Of a stretch of 64,000 bases of DNA, positions 42,457 through 52,547 are shown piece by piece. A program made the position numbers and the translations under genes. The stretch is from Aplectana chamaeleonis (lineage: Eukaryota > Nematoda > Chromadorea > Rhabditida > Cosmocercidae): NCBI GenBank assembly GCA_029168955.1, contig JAPDOI010000706.1, positions 216,001 through 280,000 of the forward strand. The letters are read 5' to 3'. The notes under the pieces are model-generated. The model ran no database searches. It had not been told where the DNA came from and saw nothing but the letters and a program-made list of their open reading frames with translations. How positions within the stretch are numbered: the first letter of the stretch is position 1; each line of letters starts with the position of its first letter.

Positions 42457-44742
42457 TATAGTTGTGCTCTTTGACTAAACGGACCGAATGAATGAATGAA
42501 TGAATATATTCGACCTCAAAATTTTCGAATAAACGAATGAATGAATAAATTCGACTTCAAATTTTTCGGATAAACGAATGAATGAATATATTCGACTTAA
42601 AATTTTTCGAATAAACGAATGAATGAATATATTCGTCTTCAAAATTTTTGAATGAACGAATGAATGAATATACTCGATTATCTATTTCGAATGAATGAAT
42701 ATCGAAAATCGAATAATTTCGAATAAATGAATTAATTTAACTACGGGCCAACCGAATTCAGAGTTTTGCGACTCTACTGCTTTGAAGAGGCAGTTTTTAA
42801 GAATGGCATCGAAAGCTTTTGAACTGCTCAATATTTTCAATATTCTGCTCAGGCAGGGTTCATGAGTGGCGGCACGCAAAATCGATACGCATCGTTTCTA
42901 CACTAGCAGCTGTCTGATGCCACCCACAGCGGTTCTATTCATACAACGCCAGCGCGTCACGAGCGGGCGTTTCGTTAGACCCCGTTCAGAGTTCATTCGC
43001 GTCACGACGCGATGTTATAATCAGCCTACATCTCGATCACGCTACGTCGCGTCGCGTCTTCGCTGGGTGTTTACAGTGAAGAGGCGCGATACATTCGAAA
43101 TGACGCGCTTCCTCCTAGAACGATAGCGGTCGTATAGCGAGATGGGAGTTGTTCGGCCCGCCACGCGCCAGCAATTCCATCAGTGTTACTGTCTGAGTTG
43201 GGGATAGCGTCCGCGGAATTTCAGGATTAAGCGTGATTCCCAGCTTTTTTTCGCTTTTCGTGAATTTGTTACTTCGACATTGTCTGCCCTAACGAGTACA
43301 AGCCGCAGAACTTGCTGCTGTTTGATATTTACTCCACCCCTTTGAGTATTACTCATTTTGCCACCTATTTGTTTTTATTTCGTTTCCAAAAATCGATAAG
43401 AAAGAACAAAATCCAAATTAGCCATCGTCGACAGCCATAGAAGCACCTTGTCAAAGGTTGGGAAAAAATATACAAATCTCGCTCTATTGATAATTCCCGT
43501 GCTTATTTTGATCTAGCGCATATGTCGTGGTTTCAATTGCCCTATCAATTTTCGCGGCTTTAGCTTTGGCTGCTAAAAAATGCTCAGTCGGTACCCTGGA
43601 TCTCCATCAAATTTCAGGTTCAACTTTGAAAACCGCAAAGTTTTGCTGAAAACCAAAAAAAAGCGTTGGATAGAAGACGATTTACACTTTCGTACACTTT
43701 GACCTTTCGACACTTTCGACCTCATGTACACTTTCGACCAGTATTGCCCTTACCAGAAGAAAATTCCGGTCCGCAATTGTGGACAAACGCTGTTGCAGCA
43801 TGTAATGTGATGAAGTCGTGCTAGGACGAAGGTTGATCGTGCCGGGACTACGTGGTCCCACCAGTATTGTCATCGTGTCGCGTGCTGCCATAGCGGGTTT
43901 CTGCGATTGCGGACCGGAGATTCTCTCGGATGAAAGCACTTTTTCAAGTACTCGTCGAAAACAGATTTATTTTGAAACACATACAGTTGACCGCAATGTT
44001 AAAAGGACATGGTGCGGTTGCGGACTCGCCCTAAAACTACGGTGGAATCTGGCACTTTGCCAGATTTCGCCATCGATCGGCGCCACAGCTGATATTCTTG
44101 TGAGCAGAGAGACGACGGCTGGCGCCGATTGATGACGAAATCTGGCGAAGGGCCAGATTCTAGCGTAGTTCTAGTGCGAGTCCGCAACCGCACCATGTCC
44201 TTCTAACATTGCCGTCAACTGTATCATCACTGGGAAGTTGAGACGTTTCCATGTTTAATGAGGTTGAGGCTGTGTTTGAGCTCATTACTCATCAGTTACG
44301 AATTACGATTAACGAGTTACGAGGATTTGAAAATTACGATTTACGCAATTCAAAATTTCAGTTACGCACAGCCCTGACTCACACTAGTGCTGGTGCACTG
44401 GCCCTTCGAAAAATTTCTGTGTAGGATCCGGTATTGGCTGTGTTAGATTATTCGAATATATTCGAAGATCGAATATGTTCGAATAATTGTCAGTGTCAAT
44501 AGTCTATTTCGAATAATAATCGAATATGAGGTTTTTTCGATAGTCGATTTCGAATAATGATCGAATATCTGTTTTTTCCGATAGTCGATTTCGAATAATG
44601 ATCGAATATCTGTTTTTTTTTCGATAGTCGATTTCGAATAATAATCGAAAATCGGGATTTTTCGATTACTCGATTATCGAAAAAATAATCGAATAATTTA
44701 TTCGAATGTTTATTCGATTGCGAATATTCGAGCACAACTATA
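42457..44742. mobile_element. hAT-like element, 2,286 bp, 8-bp TSD
   Basis: Ends TATAGTTGTGCTC and GAGCACAACTATA lie between 8-bp duplications GTGGACAC (42449-42456 and 44743-44750). The intact family E copy has a single GAGGACAC at this point. Both ends carry subterminal repeats: about 41-bp units with AACGAATGAATGAAT (42487-42690) and about 43-bp units with GATAGTCGATTTCGAATAAT (44500-44690). Eight-bp duplication and subterminal repeats fit hAT. No transposase remains; the interior holds other repeats. Confidence 0.85.
43984..44221. mobile_element. TA-flanked foldback MITE, 238 bp, copy 1
   Basis: CAGTTGACCGCAATGTTAAA and the inverted end GTCAACTG are flanked by TA (43982-43983 and 44222-44223). 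Most of the length pairs with itself (GGTGCGGTTGCGGACTCG arms). The second copy is at 49047-49284, also 238 bp. Confidence 0.88.
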
Positions 44743-44876
44743 GTGGACACCAAGCAATAACTTGCTACGGAGCGTTTTTTCTGCAATTTTCACTTATTTT
44801 AGCATTTGTGATGGCCAGATCTAGCTTTCCATGAGGATAGAACAACAACCGATTTTATCGCGAACCCTGCCTTTAA

Positions 44877-45425
44877 AGGCAGTGGTCACGATGAAAATCG
44901 TTATCGAAAAAACTACAAAAATCAGCTGAGATCAAAAACGGCTGAAAAACTATGGAGGCAGGGCGGTGAAAAACGGGCTAGAATTAGAGTTTCTAGCGCC
45001 CAAAAAAGCCAGTTCGTGCACACGTGCACAGCGTCGACCAAAAAGATCGCCGTCTCATGCCGAGCAGTCAAAAATCATCGACATTCAGAGGAAGAAATAA
45101 ATGCAAATTTACCTAATAAAAACAGTTGAACAATGAAAGCAAGCACTTCAGTGAATGTTTTCGACTAGATGTTTACATAAATTCGAAGGTTCATTGATTG
45201 CGATTCAATTTCAAGCCAGCTGATGTTCTCGACATAAGAGGTCATCGATGCCGATGATGTGGAGAGGGCTCGTCCACCAACAAAAGACAAGAAATTTCAG
45301 GCTTCAAATTTGGCCCAACGCAGTGGTTTTTTCGCGATTTTTTCTTATAGGTCCTACTACTCGAGACCCAGAAAAGGGTTTAGAGAGAAAAAGACGACAA
45401 GCATATTTGATGGCGACCACTGCCT
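44877..45425. mobile_element. TTAA-flanked MITE, family A, copy 2
   Basis: AGGCAGTGGTCACGATGAAA to GCGACCACTGCCT, sharing its left TTAA with family E and with TTAA at 45426-45429. It contains the CGTGCACACGTGCACA palindrome. Confidence 0.88.
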
Positions 45426-45429
45426 TTAA

Positions 45430-45964
45430 GATCCGTATCAGGAATGCGCGGCGACAGCCATTTGCCGATTGTCGGCCGTTTTGAGACGATTTTCGTCGAT
45501 TGTCGTTTGCCGTTTTTCCTCTCACTTTTCGACAAAATTCGGAAAAAAGTACGCAACGGATAACAAACGCCGCGATTAGGACGCGCATGGTAAAGCCGAT
45601 AAGCCTTGCAGCGATCGGCACGAAAGTAGAGAGACAGGCAATACGTACTCTAAAACCTCAAGCCAGTTGTTGTGACCTACCTTGCCGTCACGTCAAAGTA
45701 ATTGATAGTGTTGTAGTGTCATGCTCGAGTGGATCCTCTTGTCTGGGAGAGTACCGAATTTCCCACCCCGCCCTTGTTGAGGCTTGAGCAATTGACGTAG
45801 GGCTCTTTAGGATAATAGAACACCCTCAGCATTTTCAGGAGAGGGCACAAAGGGTTCAGGAAGAATGTTGAGTGGCTCAATTTCCTCAGTTATTTTTTAA
45901 AGCGTAGTGTAGAGGATGTTGGACTTCACTGGCAATTTCCAGGCTTGTGCACTTTGCTATCTTC
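45430..45964. other. Unassigned sequence
   Basis: No gene or element end recognised. A plus-strand frame at 45500-45787 has no recognisable features. Confidence 0.4.
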
Positions 45965-46360
45965 TACACTGCGTATCATAAAGATAGGACACCCCGTGGA
46001 TTTGTCCGTCTCGTATTTGTTGAGCAAGATAGATCTTTTTCGTCAAAACTGCTATGATCAGGATTTAAAATTTCCCCTGTATGCGTCTTTTGGGCTGGAT
46101 CGAATGTTCGTGCACTTCTCTAGAATACATTTATGTTTTAAATCGCGTACCGAAAAGATAGGGCACCTGGGTTAAATCGGAATGCTCGTACTACAAAATT
46201 CTGTAATCACAAACCTGATGGCCGATTGGCCTTCTTCGCACCTTTACTGCAACAAATACTCGATTTCGTATACTTTCGACATAGCTGATCAGCCTTTGCA
46301 AGTCGATCATGCTCCCTTTCTCGGTTATTGCCTTATGGAGCGAAGAAATTGAGATAAAAG

Positions 46361-46640
46361 TGTGCCCGAATGAGAATGGCGGCCCACGCGGCCGGAGTGC
46401 TTGGCAGGCGGCCGTCGCATGTGCCGTCCTCGGACGAGTGTTGGATTTCAACGACGGCCGTCCCCTCTCCCACAGTCTGCAGAGCTGATTGATCGGCGCA
46501 GTGCTTGCTGCCAGCCGGTGCCGGCCCCGTTCGTAGTCGATGGCGGTGGGGACTTTTCGCATGCTCGTCCGAGAGCGGCGAACGCGACGGCCGTCTGCCA
46601 AGCACGCCGGCCGCATGGGCCGCCATTCTCATTCGGACGC
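46361..46640. mobile_element. GC-rich foldback MITE, ~280 bp
   Basis: TGTGCCCGAATGAGAATGGC..GGCCGGAGTGCTTGGCAG is mirrored by CTGCCAAGCACGCCGGCC..CCATTCTCATTCGGACGCA. A single end of the same family (TGTGTCCGAATGAGAATGAC) is at 59695-59740. Confidence 0.75.
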
Positions 46641-46659
46641 AGCTTATATCGCGGGTCAT

Positions 46660-47420
46660 TGGCTCAGACCTGATGAACTAAAATAGCCTAGAGTTTCTCC
46701 AATTTGTTGAGATCAGGATTGTAGGCTAGCCACTCTGGACAAGATAGCTACTGCCGAGCAAACAAGCCGACCTCAGACCTGCTCACGTGAACTTCCTGAT
46801 TGTCCTGCAACTTCGTCAACCGAAAACATGGGGAAAGAAGATAGACGTCACCTTAACGTCTTCTCGTACACGCTGGAGATCGTAAGACAACTGACGAAGA
46901 CGTCCCCCAGGGGCGAATGCTCGGGCGGGTTATGGGAGATTTACCTTCTCAATTCTGAAGGCTAAATTGACTAGCACCTATCCTCGAACTCCTTTACTAG
47001 CTCTTCCAATCGTCAGACCTATCGCAAAAAAATTCTTTTTCGTCAGAAACCATCGCCCATACACAAATAGTGGAAGTAGCTGTCCACTTTAGCCGTCGGA
47101 CCTGCCGTCGCAGATTTTCCATAATCTTTCATATCATTTGCTCGCGAAGGACGTTTACAGCTCACCTTCGGCATCAATAGGATGATCTCCAGTGAGTACC
47201 AGAGGATATCAGAGTAACACCTACTTACATTTCCCCATGTTTCGGGCCACAAAGTTGCAGTTTCTGGCGAGACATTCAGAAAGCTCATGTGAACAGGTCT
47301 GAGGTCAGCTTATTTGCTCGGCAATAACTATCTTTCCCAGAAGGGCCAGTCTTCAGTCCTGACTTCAACAGAATGAAGAATTTTTGAGTCATTCTAGCTC
47401 GTCGGGTCTGATCCAATATT
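46660..47420. repeat. Diverged inverted-repeat element
   Basis: About 46660-46850 pairs with 47225-47420: GATAGCTACTGCCGAGCAAA and CCTCAGACCTG on the left, CAGGTCTGAGGTCAGC and TTGCTCGGCAATAACTATC on the right. Its borders are approximate. Confidence 0.6.
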
Positions 47421-47599
47421 TGGCGACATCTGTCGATTTCTGTGCTCCAACAGACCGTAACCGAGAAATGGAGCAAAGGCTTATCGCCTTAGTCGAAAGT
47501 ATCGAAATTGCATACTTGTTGCAGTAAAGTTGCGAGAAGGGCCCATCCGCCATTAGAATTGTGATCCCACATTTTTAATCAACGAGAAATACGATTTAA

Positions 47600-48149
47600 A
47601 GGCAGTGGTCACGATGAAAAACGTTATCGAAAAAACTACAAAAATCAGCTTAGATCAAAAACAGCTGAAAAACTATGACGGTAGCGCGGTGAATAACGGG
47701 TTACAATTAGAGTAATTAAGACCCTAAGTTTCCAGTTCGTGAACACGTTCACAGCGCCGACCAAAAAGATCGCAGTCTCATGCCGCGCAGTCAAAAATCA
47801 TCGACATTCAGAGGAAGAAATAAATGCAAATTTTATCGAATAAGAACAGTTGAACAATGAAAGAAAGCACTCCAGTCAATGCTTTTGACTAGATGTGTAC
47901 ATAAATTCGAAGGTTCATTGATTGAAATTCAATTTCAAGTCAGCTGATATTCTTTATACTAGAGATCATCGATGCCGATGATGTGGAGTGGGCTCGTCCA
48001 CCATCAAAAGACAAGAAAGTTCAGGCTTCAAGTTTGGCCCGAAACTGTGGTTTTATCGCGATTTTTTCTTTTAGGTCCTACTACTCGAAACCCAGAAAAG
48101 TGTTTAGAGACGAAAAGAAGACAAACATATTTCATCGCGACCACTGCCT
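47600..48149. mobile_element. TTAA-flanked MITE, family A, copy 3
   Basis: AGGCAGTGGTCACGATGAAA to GCGACCACTGCCT with TTAA on both sides (47596-47599 and 48150-48153). Inserted in the decayed Tc-type element right beside its right TIR. Confidence 0.9.
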
Positions 48150-48364
48150 TTAACCCAGGGGTGTCCTGTCGTTTTGATACGCGATTGAAAACATAAATTT
48201 GTTCTAGAAAAGTGCACAAACATTCGATCTAACCCAAAAGAGGTATATGGGATTTATTTTTTATCCTGATCACAGTAGTATTCACGAAAAAGATCTATCT
48301 TGCTCAACAAACACGAGACCGACAAATCCAGGGGTGTCCTCCTATCTTTATGATACGCAGTGTA

Positions 48365-49044
48365 TTATGATCACAATTGCGCCGAAAAACATGCAACCAA
48401 GTTGAATGTTGAAGTTCTGAGTTAAAAGGGAGGGGGAGGGTGTAGACGGCGTGGGGAACATCTGTTTTGACTAAATTCGCTGCTTGACTATAAACTGGAT
48501 GCACGGAGTTGGGGGTGATCAGTTGGGAATAAGGGATGGCGTTGGGGAGCTCGAAAAACTACCTAATTGCCTGTATTTGAGTTGTTAGCGCGCAGTTTAG
48601 AAGAAATCTAAAAGGTCGGAGAGGGGGGAGAGTTGCCGAAGATGGAGCGGTTTTTTCAGGCGCGCTTCCAAAACTGTCCGAAAACGAGAGTTTCAGTTGT
48701 ATTTGCCCACGTCATTATCCGTTATCTAAATTCCGCTCAAATAGTAAACAATCCGCGGGGCACGGTAACGAGTACGCCACGAACTCTGAGAAAGTTAGCC
48801 GCGACTGTGCCGCGATAGCTTCGTGGTGGTACCCGCAGCGGCTCCGAAATCATCAATGTGTCGATACGATTCTGTCGCAGTGCCTTGTGCCTCGACAACG
48901 CCACGACTTTGCCCGTGAGGTTCCGTGTTAGAGCCGCACTGGCTCCGCGAGGATGCATCAGTGAATCCGCTTAGACTATTGTGCACTGTCCTGTGTGGTG
49001 TCGCCTGCTCAATCATCCAAGTTTGATTACCCACTTCCCGTACC
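48365..49044. other. Unassigned sequence
   Basis: No gene or repeat structure recognised. A purine-rich AGGGAGGGGGAGGG lies near 48428. Confidence 0.4.
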
Positions 49045-49046
49045 TA

Positions 49047-49284
49047 CAGTTGACCGCAATGTTAGAAGGACATGGTGCGGTTGCGGACTCGCACTGAGAC
49101 TACGGTAGAATCTGGCACTTTGCCAGATTTCGTCATCGATCGGCGCCACAGCTGATATTCTCGTATGCAGAGAGACGACGGTTGGAGCCGATCAATGACG
49201 AAATCTGGCAAAGTGCCAGATTCTACCGTAGTTTTAGTGCGAGTCCGCAACCGCACCATGTCCTTTTAACATTGCGGTCAACTG
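49047..49284. mobile_element. TA-flanked foldback MITE, 238 bp, copy 2
   Basis: Same family and length as 43984-44221, TA on both sides (49045-49046 and 49285-49286). From 49287 to 49630 nothing was recognised. Confidence 0.88.
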
Positions 49285-49634
49285 TATCTCCTTGCCCGCA
49301 GTAAGATGGGTACCATCTGTCCCAATCAGGCAGAGGACCTAACAACCGTAGATGCGCATTTCTGTTCGTAGGCCCTGCCCAGTTGTTTAATGACTCATAA
49401 TTGATTTCATATGAGTTACTCTTATCGGTCCTATTCTTGTAAAGGCGACGCCACTGATCGCGGAGACGCTGTGGTGCCCGGAGGAGCCGTTTTAGCTCGA
49501 TCGCGGAGCCGCAGCGGCGATTTTTACCAGAGAAGCGAAGTGGCTGCCACGCTCGCTAGAAAATAATCACCTAAAGTAGGACCGCATTGAGCTCTTCATT
49601 TCTTTGAATAAATTTCGATTGCTCACCCCCTTAA

Positions 49635-49790
49635 AGGCAGTGGTCACGATGAAACACGTTATCAAAAAAAAAACTACAAAAATCAGCTTATATCGAAAAC
49701 AGCTTCAAAACTATGAAGGTAGCTCGGTGAAAACGGGCTAGAAATAGAGCTTTTAGGGCCCAAAGATGCCACTTCGTGCACACGTGCACA
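49635..49790. repeat. Truncated family A MITE (left part)
   Basis: Starts after TTAA (49631-49634) with AGGCAGTGGTCACGATGAAA and breaks off after CGTGCACACGTGCACA. The right end is missing. A weak relic of family E (GGAGAAAAAGCGCGCAGAA) follows near 49965-50080. Confidence 0.7.
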
Positions 49791-50074
49791 ACAACCATGT
49801 CTTATCTGGCTATTGAAATACGAAAGGTGCATGAGAAAATAGTATTTTCTACCGGTACTATTGGAACATTTGTATCGTTTTTGTACAAGATTTTATTTTT
49901 ATTTTGCCGTTTGTCGATTGTCGATTTCCGTTTGCTGATTTTTCAAAATTGTTTGTAGCATATCTGATCTGGATACCACAAAAATAAAGACGAATGAAAA
50001 GGTGGAGAAAAAGCGCGCAGAATGTCCACCCGCCCGCTCTCCCACCTAACGAGATTTTTTCAAAATTTGGCGCG

Positions 50075-50308
50075 GGTAGGCTTACCAGGTTCTCTCAGAT
50101 TCCAGGGGGACTTAGAGCATAGGGCGGTGCTTGTTTCGTCCAGTGTTGCAGTTCTGGCACATGTGAAACACTGTGTCGGGAGAGGATCTTGTGGAATAAC
50201 TTCCCTTATCGATTGTCGTCCAGGGGAACTTGGAGCATTGTGTTTACGTGTCAGGCAGGGTCCGCGCGGGAAAGTGAACTTTGAAAATTCCATCGACGCG
50301 CAGCTGCA
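50075..50308 (-). CDS. Candidate exon, cysteine-containing, unrecognised
   Basis: The minus-strand acceptor CTTTCTAATGCAG is followed by a frame CASMEFSKFTFPRGPCLTRK, with QCFTCARTATLDETSTALCS later, ending at a good donor GGTAAGCC. The Cys pattern is compatible with a secreted domain. The alternative frame in phase 0 with the exon at 50410 stops after about 20 codons, so the exon connection is unresolved. Weak call. Confidence 0.25.
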
Positions 50309-50409
50309 TTAGAAAGATGTGTTTCTCCATTTTTCCGTTTTTTTCATTCTTCTGTTGCTTTCTTTCCATTTTCTGTCCATTTTAATGTTTGTTACCACCT
50401 TTTGTCTAG

Positions 50410-50555
50410 CTATCACCAAGGAAAAATACAAAGCGTAGAAGACATCTGCGAGAACGAATTTGTGCTTGGGAAAGAAGTTTCGGATTCCGTTGAAAACTTG
50501 TATTTGGGGGTTGTTCATGGTGTTGAAAACGAATCTGAGGCCCGTTTCCCGAAAC
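50410..50555 (-). CDS. Candidate exon, unrecognised
   Basis: The minus-strand frame EFRETGLRFVFNTMNNPQIQ then VFNGIRNFFPKHKFVLADVF, YALYFSL reads like real protein and ends near donor-like GTGATAGC or GTAACAAA. It would precede the 50075-50308 exon across an intron of about 80-110 nt. No family was recognised, and the upstream acceptor is weak (ACGTCAG). Confidence 0.3.
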
Positions 50556-50918
50556 TCTGACGTTTGCTATATGCTGCGGTAGATACCATGCCATTTAGCA
50601 GGCAAAACCTGCTCAGTGATTCAAAAATCGACCCAAACATTGTCAAGGGGGGTTACTTTTTTGCCAAACACGGTCCGTTTACAAATTTTTGAAAGAACTT
50701 TGCGTGTTTCGGAAGGTGCGAAGGGCACAAAAATCTATCTTGGCCAGGCCCAGAGTCCGTGCCGTAGCGCGATTTGAATATCAACCTAAAGTTTTCCTTC
50801 CTTTCCAGATTCAGGAGTCATTGCGGCTCGGAAAAAGTTGGCGTGGCCAAACGCGATACCCTACCCCACCCCCGCCCCTGCTGCGATAGCCACAAAGATT
50901 CGCCATAGAGGCTCTTAA

Positions 50919-51403
50919 AGGCAGTGTTCACGGTGAAAATCGTTTTTCTGTTTTTCCACCTATCTTGAAAAGCGCCCCGTGCTGATTCTAATGATGTCTC
51001 TGAAGTCGTTCGAGACTTTTTGGGAACGGAGTTATGGTCCCTCAAAGATTGAGCTAAGGAAAATGGTGGACGAGTTGTCCGAGGCTTGTAACTTCCGTCT
51101 TTTGCAGCCGATCTATGCGAGCTGACCTGAGTGAAGAGAGAAGCTGAGAATGAAGGGAAGAACGGGGCTAATGATTGGAAATCATCGCTCATCTGACGAT
51201 TTCGAGCATTCGTTTGTTCACGTGGGAGGGCGTGTGATGCGCTTTCGGGGTTTGCCTTGCGCTCGAAGTGGCAACTTCGGGCTCTTTTGGAGCTTTTCCT
51301 GGCTTGTTTTCATGCGTTCTTTCGACGTCAGCGATACAGTATGCCCCTCCACTACCCATTCCTAGTGGAAACTGAAACACATTTTTTATCGTGAACACTG
51401 CCT
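50919..51403. mobile_element. TTAA-flanked MITE, family B, copy 1
   Basis: AGGCAGTGTTCACGGTGAAA to TTTATCGTGAACACTGCCT, TTAA at 50915-50918 and 51404-51407; 485 bp. It carries the core GCTGATTCTAATGATGTC, GGAGTTATGGTCCCTCAAAG and TGGACGAGTTGTCCGAGG. Confidence 0.9.
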
Positions 51404-51407
51404 TTAA

Positions 51408-52545
51408 ACAAAATTTTCTGCTACGCTTCTTGGCTATTTGAAGATAAACCCACTAAACGACGATTTTTTCGGCTGCGATTATTCCAAACTTAACGTTTCG
51501 TAACATTTTTTGCTTTCTTTTTTTCTGTTTATTCTGCAGCTCCCACAACCTCCTGCGTCACATGGGTACATTATAGGCTGCACTCTTGATGGTTATGACT
51601 GGTGCACCCTGAGCTCGACTTGTCTCCCGCTGAGTCCTTCCCCGTGAGCTGGCTATTGGTCGAGAGTCGAGATGTGGCCTCATCTATCAACTTTTTAGGT
51701 ATTGGCGTATATACGCTGGGAACAAACGACCGTCAACGGTTGTGAGCGCTGCTGTCTCTTCTCACGTATCGCGCGTTAGTGCATCGGAAGAGCCCTGTAG
51801 GTTTAAGGGCATTGTAACTGTCCTTCGATACAATCTAGTGTACTTTTTTAGGGCTGAGGTCAGCAGTACCTAGTCAACGGCGGACAGCTCGTGGCCAGAC
51901 CGGTAGGTGCCTAATTTGCTTCTTTCCCTGAAAAGCAGTTTGAAAATAAAGGTTGCAGATGCGACAAAGGATGTCGCCTGCGGGCACCAACCTGGCCGGG
52001 GAAAACGCTATTGCAGACTCGCACTCGGAATGAAGCCCACTGAAGCCGCAGCCGACTCTGATTGGGATCTCTTCTACACACAGCTGTGCGTGAGGTGTCC
52101 GATGAGCTCCCAGTGACTTGTTTGCGTGCGCCTTCCGCCTTTGTTACATTGTGCGAAACGGGTCTTAAGTCATAAAATTTTCACCGAGTGCTCCCGATGT
52201 TCCGTGGCTTACTTTAGCGAGACTAGGCTTTCTTAGATGGGATACGCATAAAACAAACACATCACAAAGTGCACGTTTGGGTCTTCTACGCCTGGCTGTG
52301 TGGCAATCACGATTTGTTTGCCTCTCCTTGTTATTGTTACTCATAAATCTGATTTTTTTGTTGTTTTCGGTGCAGACCTCCCTCCCGGTCTCATGGTATC
52401 TTCACCCTAGTCCTCTCGCTAGTTTTGATCTCATTCCCGGTCATACTCCTATTGTTTATCTCATAACCTAATCGGTCTCTCGTCGTCATAATGTCCACAT
52501 ACGTGTCCCTCATATCATTGCCGCATTAATGTTCTATAGCTCTTC
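51408..52545. other. Unassigned sequence
   Basis: No supported gene. A 69-codon plus-strand frame (51907-52116) and a polypyrimidine tract ending TTTTCGGTGCAG (about 52373) were considered but have no convincing partner exons. Confidence 0.35.
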
Positions 52546-52547
52546 TA

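Larger units (their letters stand above)
42137..44872. mobile_element. TTAA-flanked MITE, family E, split by an hAT-like insertion
   Basis: Ends AGGCAGGGTTCGCGATAAAA and TTTTATCGCGAACCCTGCCT are flanked by TTAA (42133-42136 and 44873-44876). Without the insertion and its duplication it is 442 bp, against 443 bp for the uninterrupted copy at 56504-56946. Its right TTAA is shared with the next MITE. Confidence 0.9.
45967..48362. mobile_element. Decayed Tc-type element with doubled (IR/DR) TIRs
   Basis: Ends CACTGCGTATCATAAAGATA and TATCTTTATGATACGCAGTG are flanked by TA (45965-45966 and 48363-48364). Each ~205-bp TIR carries a second inner site (GCGTACCGAAAAGATAGGGC near 46146, and TGTCGTTTTGATACGCG near 48168) about 172 bp from the outer one, the IR/DR layout of some Tc elements. 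The interior is filled with later insertions (46361-46640, 46660-47420, 47600-48149) and no transposase was recognised. Confidence 0.8.
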
